Assembly: GCF_016756615.1 (NCBI RefSeq) | Contig: NZ_AP023262.1 | Span: 1,116,001-1,180,000, forward strand | Direction: 5' to 3' | Source of the DNA: Mesorhizobium sp. L-8-3 | Lineage (GTDB): Bacteria; Pseudomonadota; Alphaproteobacteria; Rhizobiales; Rhizobiaceae | DNA: 64,000 nt | Shown: positions 8,080-16,207 of the stretch, piece after piece | Position numbering within the stretch: position 1 is the first letter of the stretch | How the letters are laid out: every line of letters starts with the position of its first letter | The notes under the pieces: model-generated | Told to the model about the DNA's origin: nothing | The model's database searches: none | The model's input: only the letters and a program-made list of their open reading frames with translations | Position numbers and translations under genes: made by a program

Positions 8080-9264
8080 TCAGAGCGCCTCGTAGAGAGC
8101 TTCGATGATGCGGCGGGCTCGCGGACCGTTGTCGCCGCGCGCATGCATCTTGTTGCAGCAGTAGGAGAAGCCGATCTTCGCGTCGGGATCGCCCATGCCG
8201 ATGGAGCCGCCGAAGCCGTGATGGCCGAAAGCGCGCATGTTCGGACCCATCCACACGGAGACCGGGGTATTGAGAAGGACGCCGCGCGCCTGGTGATAGG
8301 GCCGCTCCTGCATCCTTTCGGTCTGGTTGTGCTGCTCGGTGAGCATGTCTTCGACGGTCCCTGCAGACATGAGCCGGACGCCGTCCAGTTCGCCACCGCG
8401 TGCGAAGGCGGAATAGATGCGCGCGACCGCCCGCGGATTGCCGTGGCCGGAGGCACTCGTGATCTCGGCGCGGCGCCATGCGGTGGAGTTGAGCGTGACC
8501 GGCAAAGGCTCGTTGGGAAACTGGGTGAAGCCCTTGGCCACCAGCGTGTCCGGCTCGCTGTCGCGCTTGGCAAGCAGCGTCCCCTCGACCGTCGGCACGA
8601 GCGTTGCGCAGCGGGCGAGATCGGCGTCCGAGAGATTGCCGTACTGGTAGTCGGCGCCGAGGGGTCCGGTGACCTCGTCCCTGATGAATTGGGGGAAGCG
8701 CTTTCCCGTTACCCGCCGCACGATCTCGCCGAGCAGGTTGCCCTGGGTGTGAATGTGATAAGCGGCGACCGTGCCTGGCTGCCAGATCGGGGCCTGCTTC
8801 TCGAGCGCCGCCACGATCGCGTCGCAGTCGAACACTGCACCCTTCCAAAGCGGGTCGAGCACCACCGGCAGACCGGCGGTGTGGTCGAGAACGTGGCGCA
8901 CCAGCACGCCTTCCTTGCCGTTCTGGGCAAATTCGGGCCAGTAATGCGCCACCGGCTTGTCGGGATCGACCAGGCCGCGGTCGATCAGGATGTTGAACGC
9001 CATGCCGGCAATGCCCTTGGCCACCGACATCATGCAGACGATCGTGTCCTTTTCCCAAGGCTTCGAGATGTCGGCGTCGCGGTAGCCGCCCCACAGGTCT
9101 ACGACCTTGTCCCCATCGACGTAGACGGTGGTGGCGGCGCCGATCTCTTCCTCGACGGCGAAATTCTCCGCGAAGGCGTTCGCGACCCTGGCGAAGGCCT
9201 CGTCATAGGTCCCGTGCAGGGGGAACTCGTGTCCACGCGCGGATACCGTCTTGTCGAGTTGCAT
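8080..9264 (-). CDS. Beta-lactamase-fold serine hydrolase (class C / EstB-like)
   Basis: 394-residue serine hydrolase of the beta-lactamase/transpeptidase-like fold. The nucleophile motif SxxK is visible as SVAKG near residue 80 (CMMSVAKGIAG), with the supporting LDHTAGLP segment. The second motif, usually YxN or YSN, reads YHIHTQGN, and the third motif region is GHHGFGGSIG (HxG type). This pattern fits esterases such as EstB rather than true beta-lactamases. No signal peptide is apparent, so it is probably cytoplasmic. GGGAGGAAAC precedes the ATG. In this operon it probably opens an ester or lactone before oxidation by the SDRs. Confidence 0.88.
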   Translation of the reverse strand: MQLDKTVSARGHEFPLHGTYDEAFARVANAFAENFAVEEEIGAATTVYVDGDKVVDLWGGYRDADISKPWEKDTIVCMMSVAKGIAGMAFNILIDRGLVDPDKPVAHYWPEFAQNGKEGVLVRHVLDHTAGLPVVLDPLWKGAVFDCDAIVAALEKQAPIWQPGTVAAYHIHTQGNLLGEIVRRVTGKRFPQFIRDEVTGPLGADYQYGNLSDADLARCATLVPTVEGTLLAKRDSEPDTLVAKGFTQFPNEPLPVTLNSTAWRRAEITSASGHGNPRAVARIYSAFARGGELDGVRLMSAGTVEDMLTEQHNQTERMQERPYHQARGVLLNTPVSVWMGPNMRAFGHHGFGGSIGMGDPDAKIGFSYCCNKMHARGDNGPRARRIIEALYEAL

Positions 9265-9302
9265 GTTTCCTCCCTGGGTCTCAGATCGAAGCGGATATCA
9301 GT

Positions 9303-9320
9303 TTGTATGACAGTATGTCA
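9303..9320 (+). promoter_or_regulatory. Putative operator with TTGTATGACA and TGACA-GTA-TGTCA
   Basis: In the 70-bp gap between the MBL and serine hydrolase genes. TTGTATGACA (9303-9312) is identical to the copy at 10186-10195, and it overlaps a small inverted repeat TGACA/TGTCA (9308-9320). The position suggests an internal regulated promoter for the three downstream genes. Confidence 0.45.
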
Positions 9321-9334
9321 ACACTACAGTCGAC

Positions 9335-10135
9335 TTAAGCCGGCTCGAGATCGAGCCGGACGATGTCCGGGAAACCCGGGATCAGTTCCGGCCAGCGCTC
9401 GCGCACCTGCGGATCGTGCCCCGCGATCAGGAGGGTCTCGTCGCCCCCGGCCAGTTCCTCGCAGCGGATGTAGCCGTCGAGCATCTCGCCTACATGATGG
9501 ACGAGCGGGAAGGGCGCGCGGCGGATCCTGTTTTCGTTGAAATGGAAAGCGTCGGAGGCGAGAACCAGAGGCCCGCGTTCCGTCGCCACCCGCACGACCT
9601 GGAGTCCGCCGGTGTGCCCGCCGACTCGGTGAAGCGTGATGCCCGGGAATATCTCCGAATCGCCGTCATGGAAGCGGACGCGCCCGGAGTGGACGAGCCC
9701 GACTGCGTCGAGAACATCCTGCACGTTGAAGGGTACCCGCAGGCAGGCGTGACACATCGGCCGCCCGGTCGCATAGCGCATCTCCTCGTCCTGGAGATGG
9801 AAGGTGGCGGCGGGAAAGGCGTCCAGCGACCCGGCATGATCGTAGTGGAGGTGGGTGAGGACCACGTCCCGCACGGTCGCGCTGTCGACCCCAGCGCGCG
9901 CGAGCAGCGCCGCGGGGGTGTGGATCAGTTCGCGGCCCCGCTCCCGGGCGGCCTCCTCGCCGAATCCGGTGTCCACCACAACCAGGCGACCGAGTCCCCG
10001 GATGACCCAGACGTAGTAATCGAGCGGCATCGGCCCGTGATGGAGGTCCATGCCCGGCATGAAGTTCTCGTGTCTCGGGCGGTCGGGCGCGGTCCGCGCA
10101 TATCGTAGCGCCAGCACCTCGTAGGTCGGTTTCAT
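9335..10135 (-). CDS. MBL-fold metallohydrolase (N-acyl-homoserine-lactonase-like)
   Basis: 266-residue metallo-beta-lactamase-fold hydrolase. The dizinc motif HLHYDHAG (HxHxDH) lies near residue 115, with further ligands in YATGRPMCHACLR, VGGHTGG and the late SDAFHF (Asp) and AGHDP (His). The motif spacing resembles AttM/AiiA-type lactonases. GGGAGGAG precedes the ATG. First gene of the leftward operon and divergent from the TRAP transporter, so a role in opening a lactone from the imported substrate is as likely as signal quenching. Confidence 0.88.
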   Translation of the reverse strand: MKPTYEVLALRYARTAPDRPRHENFMPGMDLHHGPMPLDYYVWVIRGLGRLVVVDTGFGEEAARERGRELIHTPAALLARAGVDSATVRDVVLTHLHYDHAGSLDAFPAATFHLQDEEMRYATGRPMCHACLRVPFNVQDVLDAVGLVHSGRVRFHDGDSEIFPGITLHRVGGHTGGLQVVRVATERGPLVLASDAFHFNENRIRRAPFPLVHHVGEMLDGYIRCEELAGGDETLLIAGHDPQVRERWPELIPGFPDIVRLDLEPA

Positions 10136-10179
10136 AGGCTCCTCCCTGTCTTCAGCATTCGAGCTTGAATTATCATACC

Positions 10180-10195
10180 GTCATGTTGTATGACA
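10180..10195 (+). promoter_or_regulatory. Putative operator in the MBL/TRAP divergent region
   Basis: GTCATGTTGTATGACA contains the exact TTGTATGACA motif seen at 9303 and an inverted GTCAT...ATGAC pair. It lies between the divergent promoters of the lactonase operon and dctP, where a GntR-type regulator could control both directions. Confidence 0.5.
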
Positions 10196-10275
10196 GCCTG
10201 CCATTGTGGCAAAGCCGCCGCAACGGTCATATCATCTCTGCGCCGATGCGCAGTTCGATCCGCGGGAGGATTCCG

Positions 10276-11292
10276 ATGAAGTTTGCACGCCTTCGGGCGC
10301 CAGTCGCCGCATTCTGCGCCTTCGGCGCCAGCGCCGCCTTTGCGGAGGACTATCCAGAAATGTCGCTCCGCTATTCCTCCAACATCCCGGAGGTGGTGAA
10401 CACGTCGAAGATAGACACCTACTTCTCCTCCGAGATCGAGAAGCGCAGCGGCGGCAAGATCAAGATCCAGCATTTCTGGGCCAACACTCTGGGCGGTGAG
10501 GCTGAAATGGTCGATCTCGTCGGCTCCGGTGCGGTGGACCTCGGCCTGATCGTGACCGGCAACCAGTTTTCGCGCATGCCGTTCACCGCCGTCACCAACG
10601 CCCTGCCCTTCACCTACACCAACGGACCGAAGCTGAACCGGCTGACCGCCGACATCTTCACCACCAACGCAACGATCAAGGCGGAACTCGACGCAGCGAA
10701 CCTGCTTCCGCTGCTCTACCGCTACCTGCCCGATTACCGCATCTACTGCACCAAGCCGATCAAGGCGATGGCCGACCTGCAGAATACCAAGATCCGTTCC
10801 TACGGCTCCTTCGTGCCGGTGATGTTCGAATCGATCGGAGCGATCCCGGTCAACATCCCGCCGGTCGACATGATCCAGGCGATGCAGTCGGGCGCGATGA
10901 ACTGCACCTACATGTTCAATTCGGCGGTGAAGGCATTCAAGATCGACCAGGTCGCGAAATTCGGCACCGACCTTTCCTTCGGCGTCATCAGCGCCCACAC
11001 GCTCTTCATCTCGAAGACCAAGTGGGAGGGTTGGCCGCAAAACGTGCGCAAGTTGTTTGACGAAGTCGCCGCCGACGCGGAGAAGTTCGGCAACGAGCTG
11101 ATCGCCGCCGACGAGGCCAAGGCCGTGGAAGGCCTGAAGGAAGCGGGCATGGAGGTCATACACTTCGAGGAGCCGGACGCGCTCAAGGCCAAGGTGCCGG
11201 ACATGCTTGATGTTTGGGCCAGGAAGATGGACGAGATGGGCAAGGGCGCGGAGGCGAAGGAACTCGCCGACTACATCCGCGCCAACCGCTGA
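10276..11292 (+). CDS. TRAP transporter substrate-binding protein (DctP family)
   Basis: 338-residue periplasmic receptor of a tripartite ATP-independent transporter. A signal peptide ends near ASAAFA, followed by the DctP-type core: LRYSSNIPEVV, DTYFSSEIEKRSGGKIKI, EMVDLVGSGAVDLGLI, and the ligand-contact region around KIRSYGSFVPVMFESIGAIPVNIP. Many DctP ligands are carboxylates held by a conserved Arg; the Arg in TKIRSYG fits that role. GGGAGGA precedes the ATG at 10276. It heads a rightward operon with dctQ, dctM and two dehydrogenases. Confidence 0.93.
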   Translation: MKFARLRAPVAAFCAFGASAAFAEDYPEMSLRYSSNIPEVVNTSKIDTYFSSEIEKRSGGKIKIQHFWANTLGGEAEMVDLVGSGAVDLGLIVTGNQFSRMPFTAVTNALPFTYTNGPKLNRLTADIFTTNATIKAELDAANLLPLLYRYLPDYRIYCTKPIKAMADLQNTKIRSYGSFVPVMFESIGAIPVNIPPVDMIQAMQSGAMNCTYMFNSAVKAFKIDQVAKFGTDLSFGVISAHTLFISKTKWEGWPQNVRKLFDEVAADAEKFGNELIAADEAKAVEGLKEAGMEVIHFEEPDALKAKVPDMLDVWARKMDEMGKGAEAKELADYIRANR

Positions 11293-11305
11293 TCCGATCC
11301 TTCTC

Positions 11306-11331
11306 CGCGCCGGCTGCCAATTGCCGGCGCG
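11306..11331 (+). terminator. 9-bp GC-rich hairpin between dctP and dctQ
   Basis: CGCGCCGGC and GCCGGCGCG flank an 8-nt loop 14 nt after the dctP stop. No U-run follows, so it is more likely an mRNA-stabilising or attenuating hairpin, which would let the receptor be made in excess of the permeases. Confidence 0.5.
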
Positions 11332-11350
11332 ACAACGCTTCCGGTGACAC

Positions 11351-11878
11351 ATGGCTCTGCTCTCCCGGCTTGACCGTCTCCTCCGGCAGGTTTCCTATCT
11401 CGGCTTCCTCGCCGCCTCGTCCCTGCTTCTCGTCGTCGGACTGATGGGCGCGGCGGACGTGATCTCGACGAACCTCCTTTTCAAGCCGATCCCGGGAATG
11501 GTCGAACTGTCCGGCGCGCTGCTGGCGGTAATCGTGTTCCTCGGCCTCGCGGAAGCGCAGGCTCGCGGTTCTAACATCATCATCGACGTGGCGACCCAGA
11601 ACATGGGGCCGCGCATGAAGCGGTTCTCGAGCATCGTCTCCCTGACGATCGCGGGCGTGGTCATGGCGCTGATCGCCTGGCAGACCACGCGGCTCGCGAT
11701 CAATTCCTGGAACATCCGGGAGGTCGCTCTCGGCGCGCAGGCCTTTCCGGTCGCGCCGTTCAAGAGCGTGGCGGCCTTTGGGGCCTGGCTCGCCACCGCC
11801 GAGTTCGCGCGGCAGATCCTGCGGCTGATAGAGGGGCGGGAAGGGACGGCCGAGCCAGGAGATGGCCGCGATGCTTGA
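11351..11878 (+). CDS. TRAP transporter small permease (DctQ family)
   Basis: 175-residue membrane subunit with four predicted helices (starting YLGFLAASSLLLVVGLMGAADVI, then MVELSGALLAVIVFLGLAEAQ, a third in FSSIVSLTIAGVVMALIAW, and VAAFGAWLATAEFARQIL). The LAEAQARGSNIIIDV segment is typical of DctQ. It pairs with the large permease to move substrate by a sodium gradient. The gene overlaps dctM. Confidence 0.9.
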   Translation: MALLSRLDRLLRQVSYLGFLAASSLLLVVGLMGAADVISTNLLFKPIPGMVELSGALLAVIVFLGLAEAQARGSNIIIDVATQNMGPRMKRFSSIVSLTIAGVVMALIAWQTTRLAINSWNIREVALGAQAFPVAPFKSVAAFGAWLATAEFARQILRLIEGREGTAEPGDGRDA

Positions 11879-13184
11879 TCCGCTGACCATCGGCTTCGTC
11901 GCCATCGCCGCCATGCTGGCGCTGTCGCTGATCGGCGTGCCGGTCGGCATCGCCATGGCCGCCGTCGCCGTCGTGGGGCTATGGACCGCCGGCGGCTCAG
12001 CCTTCGCGCTCAATACGTTGACCAACCTGCCCTTCGCGATGGCATCGGACTACAGCTTCGTCGTCATTCCGATGTTCGTGCTTATGGGAGCCATCGCGTC
12101 CGCCTCGGGCATCACTCAGGAACTGTTCTCCTTCTCCAACCTGGTGTTGCGCTCAACGCGCGGCGCGCTCTACCAGGCGACGATCCTGGCCTCGGCCGGT
12201 TTCGCTGCGATTTCCGGTTCGACGCTCGTCAACGCGGCCCTCTTCACCCGCATCGCGCTGACCGAAATGCTGAAGCTCGGCTACGATCGCGCCTTCTCCG
12301 CCGGCTGTATCGCGGCCGCCGGCACGATCGCAGCTCTCATCCCGCCCTCGATCAGCTTCGTCATCTACGGCCTGCTGACGGGGGAATCGGTGGCCGAGCT
12401 GTTGATCGCGGGCGTGGTGCCGGGCGTCCTTACCGCCGCCGCCTACATGATCGGCACCGGCGTTCTAGTGCGTGTCAAGACCGACCTTGCACCGCCCCCG
12501 CAGCCGAGCGCCAAGTTCTCCGAGATCGGCCGTAGTGCATTTGGCCTGTGGGCGACCTTCCTGCTCGCTGGGCTCGTCATTGGCGGCATCTATCTTGGCT
12601 TCACGACCCCGTCGGGAGCCGGAGCACTCGGCGCCATCGGCGCGCTTACAATCGCGCTGGCGCGGCGTCGCCTCTCGCGCGCCGACCTAGCCGACTGCCT
12701 GCGCTCCGCCGCCGGCGTGACAGCCGCGCTGTTCATCGTCATCATCGGCGGGCTGATGTTCACCCGGTTCTTCCTCGTGGCGGGCACGGTCACCTCCGCC
12801 ACCGAACTGCTCCAGTCCTTCCAACTCTCGCCGATCGTGTTCATGCTGCTGCTTGTGGCAGTGTTCGTCGTGCTGGGCATGTTCATGGATCCTCTTGCAA
12901 TGCAGGTGATGACGCTGCCCTTCGTCTATCCGATGGTCACCGCGCTCGGATATGATGGCGTCTGGTTCGGCGTGATCATGGTCAAGCTGGTGGAGCTCGC
13001 CGTTCTCAGCCCGCCCGTCGGAATGAACCTCTTCGCCGTCATCGGGGCCTCGGAAGGCAAGGTGAAGCTGCCGGAGATCTATCGCGGCATCGCTCCCTTC
13101 ATCGTGATCGAGCTGATCGTGCTGGCGCTGCTCATCGCCATCCCGGACCTCTCGCTCTGGCTACCGCGCCAGATGTTCAACTGA
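11871..13184 (+). CDS. TRAP transporter large permease (DctM family)
   Basis: 437-residue polytopic inner-membrane protein, the transport channel of the TRAP system. Recognisable DctM stretches include PMFVLMGAIASASGIT, AGFAAISGSTLVNAALFTRIAL, AAGTIAALIPPSISFVIYG and VVLGMFMDPLAMQVMTLPFVYP. Two in-frame ATGs exist; the one at 11871 has AGGAG 9 nt upstream, whereas at 11862 the same AGGAG would be too close. Its start overlaps the dctQ stop by 8 nt. Confidence 0.92.
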   Translation: MLDPLTIGFVAIAAMLALSLIGVPVGIAMAAVAVVGLWTAGGSAFALNTLTNLPFAMASDYSFVVIPMFVLMGAIASASGITQELFSFSNLVLRSTRGALYQATILASAGFAAISGSTLVNAALFTRIALTEMLKLGYDRAFSAGCIAAAGTIAALIPPSISFVIYGLLTGESVAELLIAGVVPGVLTAAAYMIGTGVLVRVKTDLAPPPQPSAKFSEIGRSAFGLWATFLLAGLVIGGIYLGFTTPSGAGALGAIGALTIALARRRLSRADLADCLRSAAGVTAALFIVIIGGLMFTRFFLVAGTVTSATELLQSFQLSPIVFMLLLVAVFVVLGMFMDPLAMQVMTLPFVYPMVTALGYDGVWFGVIMVKLVELAVLSPPVGMNLFAVIGASEGKVKLPEIYRGIAPFIVIELIVLALLIAIPDLSLWLPRQMFN

Positions 13185-13201
13185 CCTACAAGGACCAACG
13201 C

Positions 13202-14122
13202 ATGAACAGCACGACACGCCTTGGTTTCATCGGACTGGGAGCCATGGGTAAACCGATGACCGCCCGGCTCGTCGCGGCGGGGTTCACGCTTTCGGTCCAC
13301 GATGCCGACGCAGCCCGCACTGCCAGCGTCGCGAAGACGCTCGGCGCTCGCGCCGCGACTTCCCCCAAGGACGCGGCAGCGGCGTCCGACATCCTCATCA
13401 CCATGCTGCCCTCCAGCGCCGTCGTCACGGCGGTGCTGGAAGGACCGGACGGCGCGCTCGCCGGCCTAGCCGCCGGTACCCTCATCGTCGAGATGTCGAG
13501 CGGCGTGCCTGACGTCACCCGCGCCCTCTCCGAGAAAATCGCCGGCCAGGGCGTCGCAATGATCGATGCACCCGTGTCGGGCGGCGTGTCGCGGGCCACT
13601 AACGGCGAGCTCGCGATCATGGCTGGCGGCAACGCCGGCGCGATCGACCGCGCCGAGCCGGTGCTGAAGGCGATGGGAAGTTCGATCATCCGCACCGGTC
13701 CGATCGGCAGCGCGCACGCGATGAAGGCGCTGAACAACCTCGTCAGCGCCGGCTGCTTCCTGATCGGCATCGAGGCACTGTTGATCGGCCAGCGCTTCGG
13801 CCTCGACCCGGCGCTGATGGTCGACGTTCTCAACGTTTCGACTGGGATGAACAACGCGACCCAGAAGAAGTTCAAGCAGTTCGTGCTGTCGCGGAAGTTC
13901 GACGCCGGATTCGGCCTCGACCTGATGGTCAAGGATCTCGGCATCGCGCTCGGCGTCGCCACCGCCACCTCAACGCCGGCTCCTTTCGCTGGGCTGTGCA
14001 AGGACATCTGGGCGGCTGCGCAGAAATACCTCGGTCCCGGACAGGACCACACCGCGGTGGCGAAGTTCAGCGAACTCGTCGCCGGCTCGACACTGGGCGG
14101 CGACGACGCGGACGGGAAATGA
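13202..14122 (+). CDS. NAD(P)-binding beta-hydroxyacid dehydrogenase (3-hydroxyisobutyrate dehydrogenase family)
   Basis: 306-residue member of the GarR/MmsB/HIBADH group. The Rossmann loop GLGAMGKPM is at residues ~11-19, the substrate-binding signature reads DAPVSGGVSRATNGELAIMAGG near residue 122, and the catalytic Lys is in HAMKALNNLVSAG. The C-terminal helical domain follows in full. Such enzymes oxidise a 3-hydroxyacid or reduce a semialdehyde such as tartronate semialdehyde. It is the fourth gene of the TRAP operon and probably acts on the imported hydroxyacid or its product; specificity cannot be read from sequence. Confidence 0.88.
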   Translation: MNSTTRLGFIGLGAMGKPMTARLVAAGFTLSVHDADAARTASVAKTLGARAATSPKDAAAASDILITMLPSSAVVTAVLEGPDGALAGLAAGTLIVEMSSGVPDVTRALSEKIAGQGVAMIDAPVSGGVSRATNGELAIMAGGNAGAIDRAEPVLKAMGSSIIRTGPIGSAHAMKALNNLVSAGCFLIGIEALLIGQRFGLDPALMVDVLNVSTGMNNATQKKFKQFVLSRKFDAGFGLDLMVKDLGIALGVATATSTPAPFAGLCKDIWAAAQKYLGPGQDHTAVAKFSELVAGSTLGGDDADGK

Positions 14123-14835
14123 ACCCGGCGCCGCTCTCGGGGCAGACAGCCGCTGTCTTCGGCGGTTCGTCCGGCATCGGTCTCGCCACAGCCGAGGCGG
14201 CCCGCGCGCTCGGCGCAGAAGTGACGATCGCATCGAGGACCGAGGCAAGGCTGCGCGAGGCCGCGGCCCGGATCGGCGAGGCCGAGACCGCCGCACTCGA
14301 CATCCGTGACGCGGAAGCCGTCAGGCGCTTTTTCGACCAGCGCGATCCTTTCAACCATGTCGTCGTGTCGGCGGCTGAACTCGGGGTCGGTCCATTGAGG
14401 AAGCGCAGTCTTGCGGAGGAGCGGGCGGCATTTGACAGCAAGTTCTGGGGCGCGGTGAACGTCGCGCATGCGGCGCGCATCCGCCCGGAGGGTAGCCTCA
14501 CCCTCGTCTCCGGGATGATCGGCGTGCGGCCCACCGGCGGTGCCACCGTGCTCAGCGCCATCAACGCCGCGATCGACGCGCTGTCGAAGGCGCTGGCGAC
14601 CGAGATGGCACCGGTCAGGGTCAACTGCGTTTCCCCCGGACGCATCGAAACGCCTTGGTGGGACTTCCTGCCTGCGGCTGAGCGCCAAGCGCTGTTCGAC
14701 CGCACCGCCTCGGGCCTGCCCCTGAAACGGATCGGTCGCCCCGAGGAGATCGCGGCACAGATCGTCCACCTGATGCAGAACGGCTTCATGACCGGCGCCG
14801 TAGTGCTGGTGGACGGCGGCGGCAGCGTGGCGTAG
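14119..14835 (+). CDS. SDR-family protein lacking the YxxxK catalytic pair
   Basis: 238-residue SDR-like protein with an intact cofactor loop (FGGSSGIGLATAEAARALG), the VSAAE segment where NNAG is usual, and a normal C-terminus (MTGAVVLVDGGGS). At the active site, where classical SDRs have Y-x-x-x-K after the catalytic Ser, the sequence runs VSGMIGVRPTGGATVLSAINAAIDALSKALA, so Tyr and Lys are replaced by Leu and Asn. The start overlaps the upstream stop (ATGA at 14119-14122). It ends the TRAP operon. It may use another catalytic arrangement or act as a binding protein. Confidence 0.82.
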   Translation: MNPAPLSGQTAAVFGGSSGIGLATAEAARALGAEVTIASRTEARLREAAARIGEAETAALDIRDAEAVRRFFDQRDPFNHVVVSAAELGVGPLRKRSLAEERAAFDSKFWGAVNVAHAARIRPEGSLTLVSGMIGVRPTGGATVLSAINAAIDALSKALATEMAPVRVNCVSPGRIETPWWDFLPAAERQALFDRTASGLPLKRIGRPEEIAAQIVHLMQNGFMTGAVVLVDGGGSVA

Positions 14836-14879
14836 CTGGCGTCCGAGGCCCCGAACGTCCAGAACAAGGGCAAGGCCGA

Positions 14880-15752
14880 GTGCTTTATTCAGGTCAGCCC
14901 AGCCCGCTCACCGTCGCGCTGCCGGTGACGGTGGCCCTGATGAGGACCGAGCGCGTGCCGCAATCGCGCGAGGCGCATGCCGGCCGCAGCGGCATCGTGC
15001 GCAACTGGACCCGGGCGGAGGTGCTTATACCATCGGCACCGGATGCTGACGCATCCGGTGCGCCTCAATCGCCGGCGCGGCCCCCTCCGGGCCGCTTGGC
15101 TTTCGCGCCAACGGGCGCGGCGCGCGGTCGCACGCTCCAACGGTCGATATCATCGACCGTTGGCATAAGCGATCCCGTCTTCTACCTGCTGCTGGTCGGC
15201 ACGCTGGCGCCCGCCTTCATCGGAACCGTGATCTTCTTCCACCAGGGCTATCTGGTCGCGCTGCGCGGCTATGACCCGCTGGCCTTCGCCGCCGCCTTTC
15301 CCGTGATGTCGGTGGCGACGATCGTGTTCGGCCTGGTGTGCGGCCACATGATCGACCGGTTCGGCTCGCTGAGGCTGCTGCCCTTCGTGCTGCTTCCGCT
15401 TGCTGTCGCCTCGGTCGCGGCCGCGGCGATCACGCCGGTGTGGGGCATCTATGTGTTCATGCTGCTGCTGGGGATCAGCAACGGCTTCACCTTCACGCTG
15501 CTCGGCGCGCTGTGGCCGGAGGTCTACGGCCTCGCCAATCTCGGCGGCATCCGCGCCATCACCGTCTCCGCCATGGTGTTCGCGACGGCGGCTGGCCCCG
15601 GCATCACCGGCGTGCTGATCGACATCGGCATCGGCCGGCCGACGCAGTTGCTGTGGATGGCCGCGTGGTGCCTCGTGATGTGCCTGGTGCTGGCCCATGC
15701 GGCGCGCCGGGTGCGGGAGCGCGAAGCGCAGGCGGCCGTTCCGGCGCAGTGA
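14880..15752 (+). pseudogene. C-terminal half of an MFS transporter, with an in-frame repeat insertion
   Basis: Open frame of 290 codons whose second half is a clear major-facilitator C-terminal bundle (FYLLLVGTLAPAFIGTVIFFHQGYL, LVCGHMIDRFGS, FMLLLGISNGFTFTLLGALWPEVYG, ending in a basic tail). The N-terminal six helices are missing. The first residues include RNWTRAEVL, which should run straight into DPVFYLL as in MFS proteins, but the two are separated by about 48 residues of low-complexity sequence encoded by the repeat at 15023-15170. The frame remains open through the insertion. The gene is 5'-truncated and most likely non-functional. Confidence 0.75.
15023..15170. repeat. 148-bp palindromic mosaic repeat (family R1, complete copy)
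   Basis: Bounded by near-perfect terminal repeats GCTTATACCA and TGGCATAAGC. It holds internal hairpins (GCACCGGATG/CATCCGGTGC; CCAACGGTCGAT/ATCGACCGTTGG) and a middle block GGGCCGCTTGGCTTTCGCGCC shared, up to 20 bases, with 44985-45152. Related half-copies occur at 16146-16207 and 17610-17650. Its structure resembles rhizobial intergenic mosaic elements. It is inserted inside the MFS fragment. Confidence 0.75.
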
Positions 15753-15851
15753 GCGAAGCGGTACAACGCTTTTGTGGCGGCCTCGCCCGCCTCTGCCATG
15801 AAACGAGGGTGAAAGGTCTTTTGATTTCAGTCGGAAAAGGTTCAGCCAGAT

Positions 15852-15972
15852 ACCCCTCTCTGTCCACCTGATATCTCCCCCACAAGGGGGAGACCGGCTT
15901 TCATCGATGACGGCACTCGTCCTGCGACGTTGACGATTGGCGAATCCGAGCGGCCGGCAGGACAGAGAGGGG
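15852..15972. repeat. Palindromic repeat (family R3-like)
   Basis: Outer arms ACCCCTCTCTGTC / GACAGAGAGGGGT enclose an inner hairpin ATCTCCCCCACAAGGGGGAGA. The layout parallels the 19378-19539 repeat (outer gene-end tag plus TCTCCCCCT hairpin). The interval 15753-16191 holds no gene, only this and the next two repeats. Confidence 0.65.
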
Positions 15973-16030
15973 TGCGAAGGCACGCGGCACTTTTCATCCA
16001 GGATGGCGCCCGACGCCGGCCGGTGGGTCC

Positions 16031-16115
16031 GCCTGCCCGTCCTCCGCAGCAGCTGCGCTGCAGCTGCGGAGGGTGGACCGGCATCTTCTCCTCGCAAGAC
16101 GAGGAGAAGGTAGAC
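16031..16115. repeat. Palindromic repeat (family R4)
   Basis: CCTGCCCGTCCTCCGCAGC then a GCTGCGGAGGGTGGACCGG arm and a CTTCTCCTCG/CGAGGAGAAG hairpin. The same block appears at 50141-50210 in the same orientation and at 26252-26303 inverted. Confidence 0.65.
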
Positions 16116-16145
16116 GGCCTCAGCCTCTCATCCATCCCGAAAGAA

Positions 16146-16207
16146 CACCTACCGGCGTGGGCCACGCCGTCGCGCACTCCAAAGGTCGATCTTATCGACT
16201 GGTGGTA
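16146..16207. repeat. Right half of family R1 repeat
   Basis: CGGCGTGGGCCACGCCGTC, then a GGTCGAT...ATCGAC hairpin ending in TGGTAT, matches the right part of the R1 copies at 15023 and 44985. It overlaps the last five codons and stop of the amidase gene, so residues DTTSR of that protein are repeat-encoded. Confidence 0.6.

Noticed and set aside
8068..9540. Open frame of 490 codons on the + strand
   Set aside because: Antisense to the serine hydrolase, which has SxxK and other family motifs.
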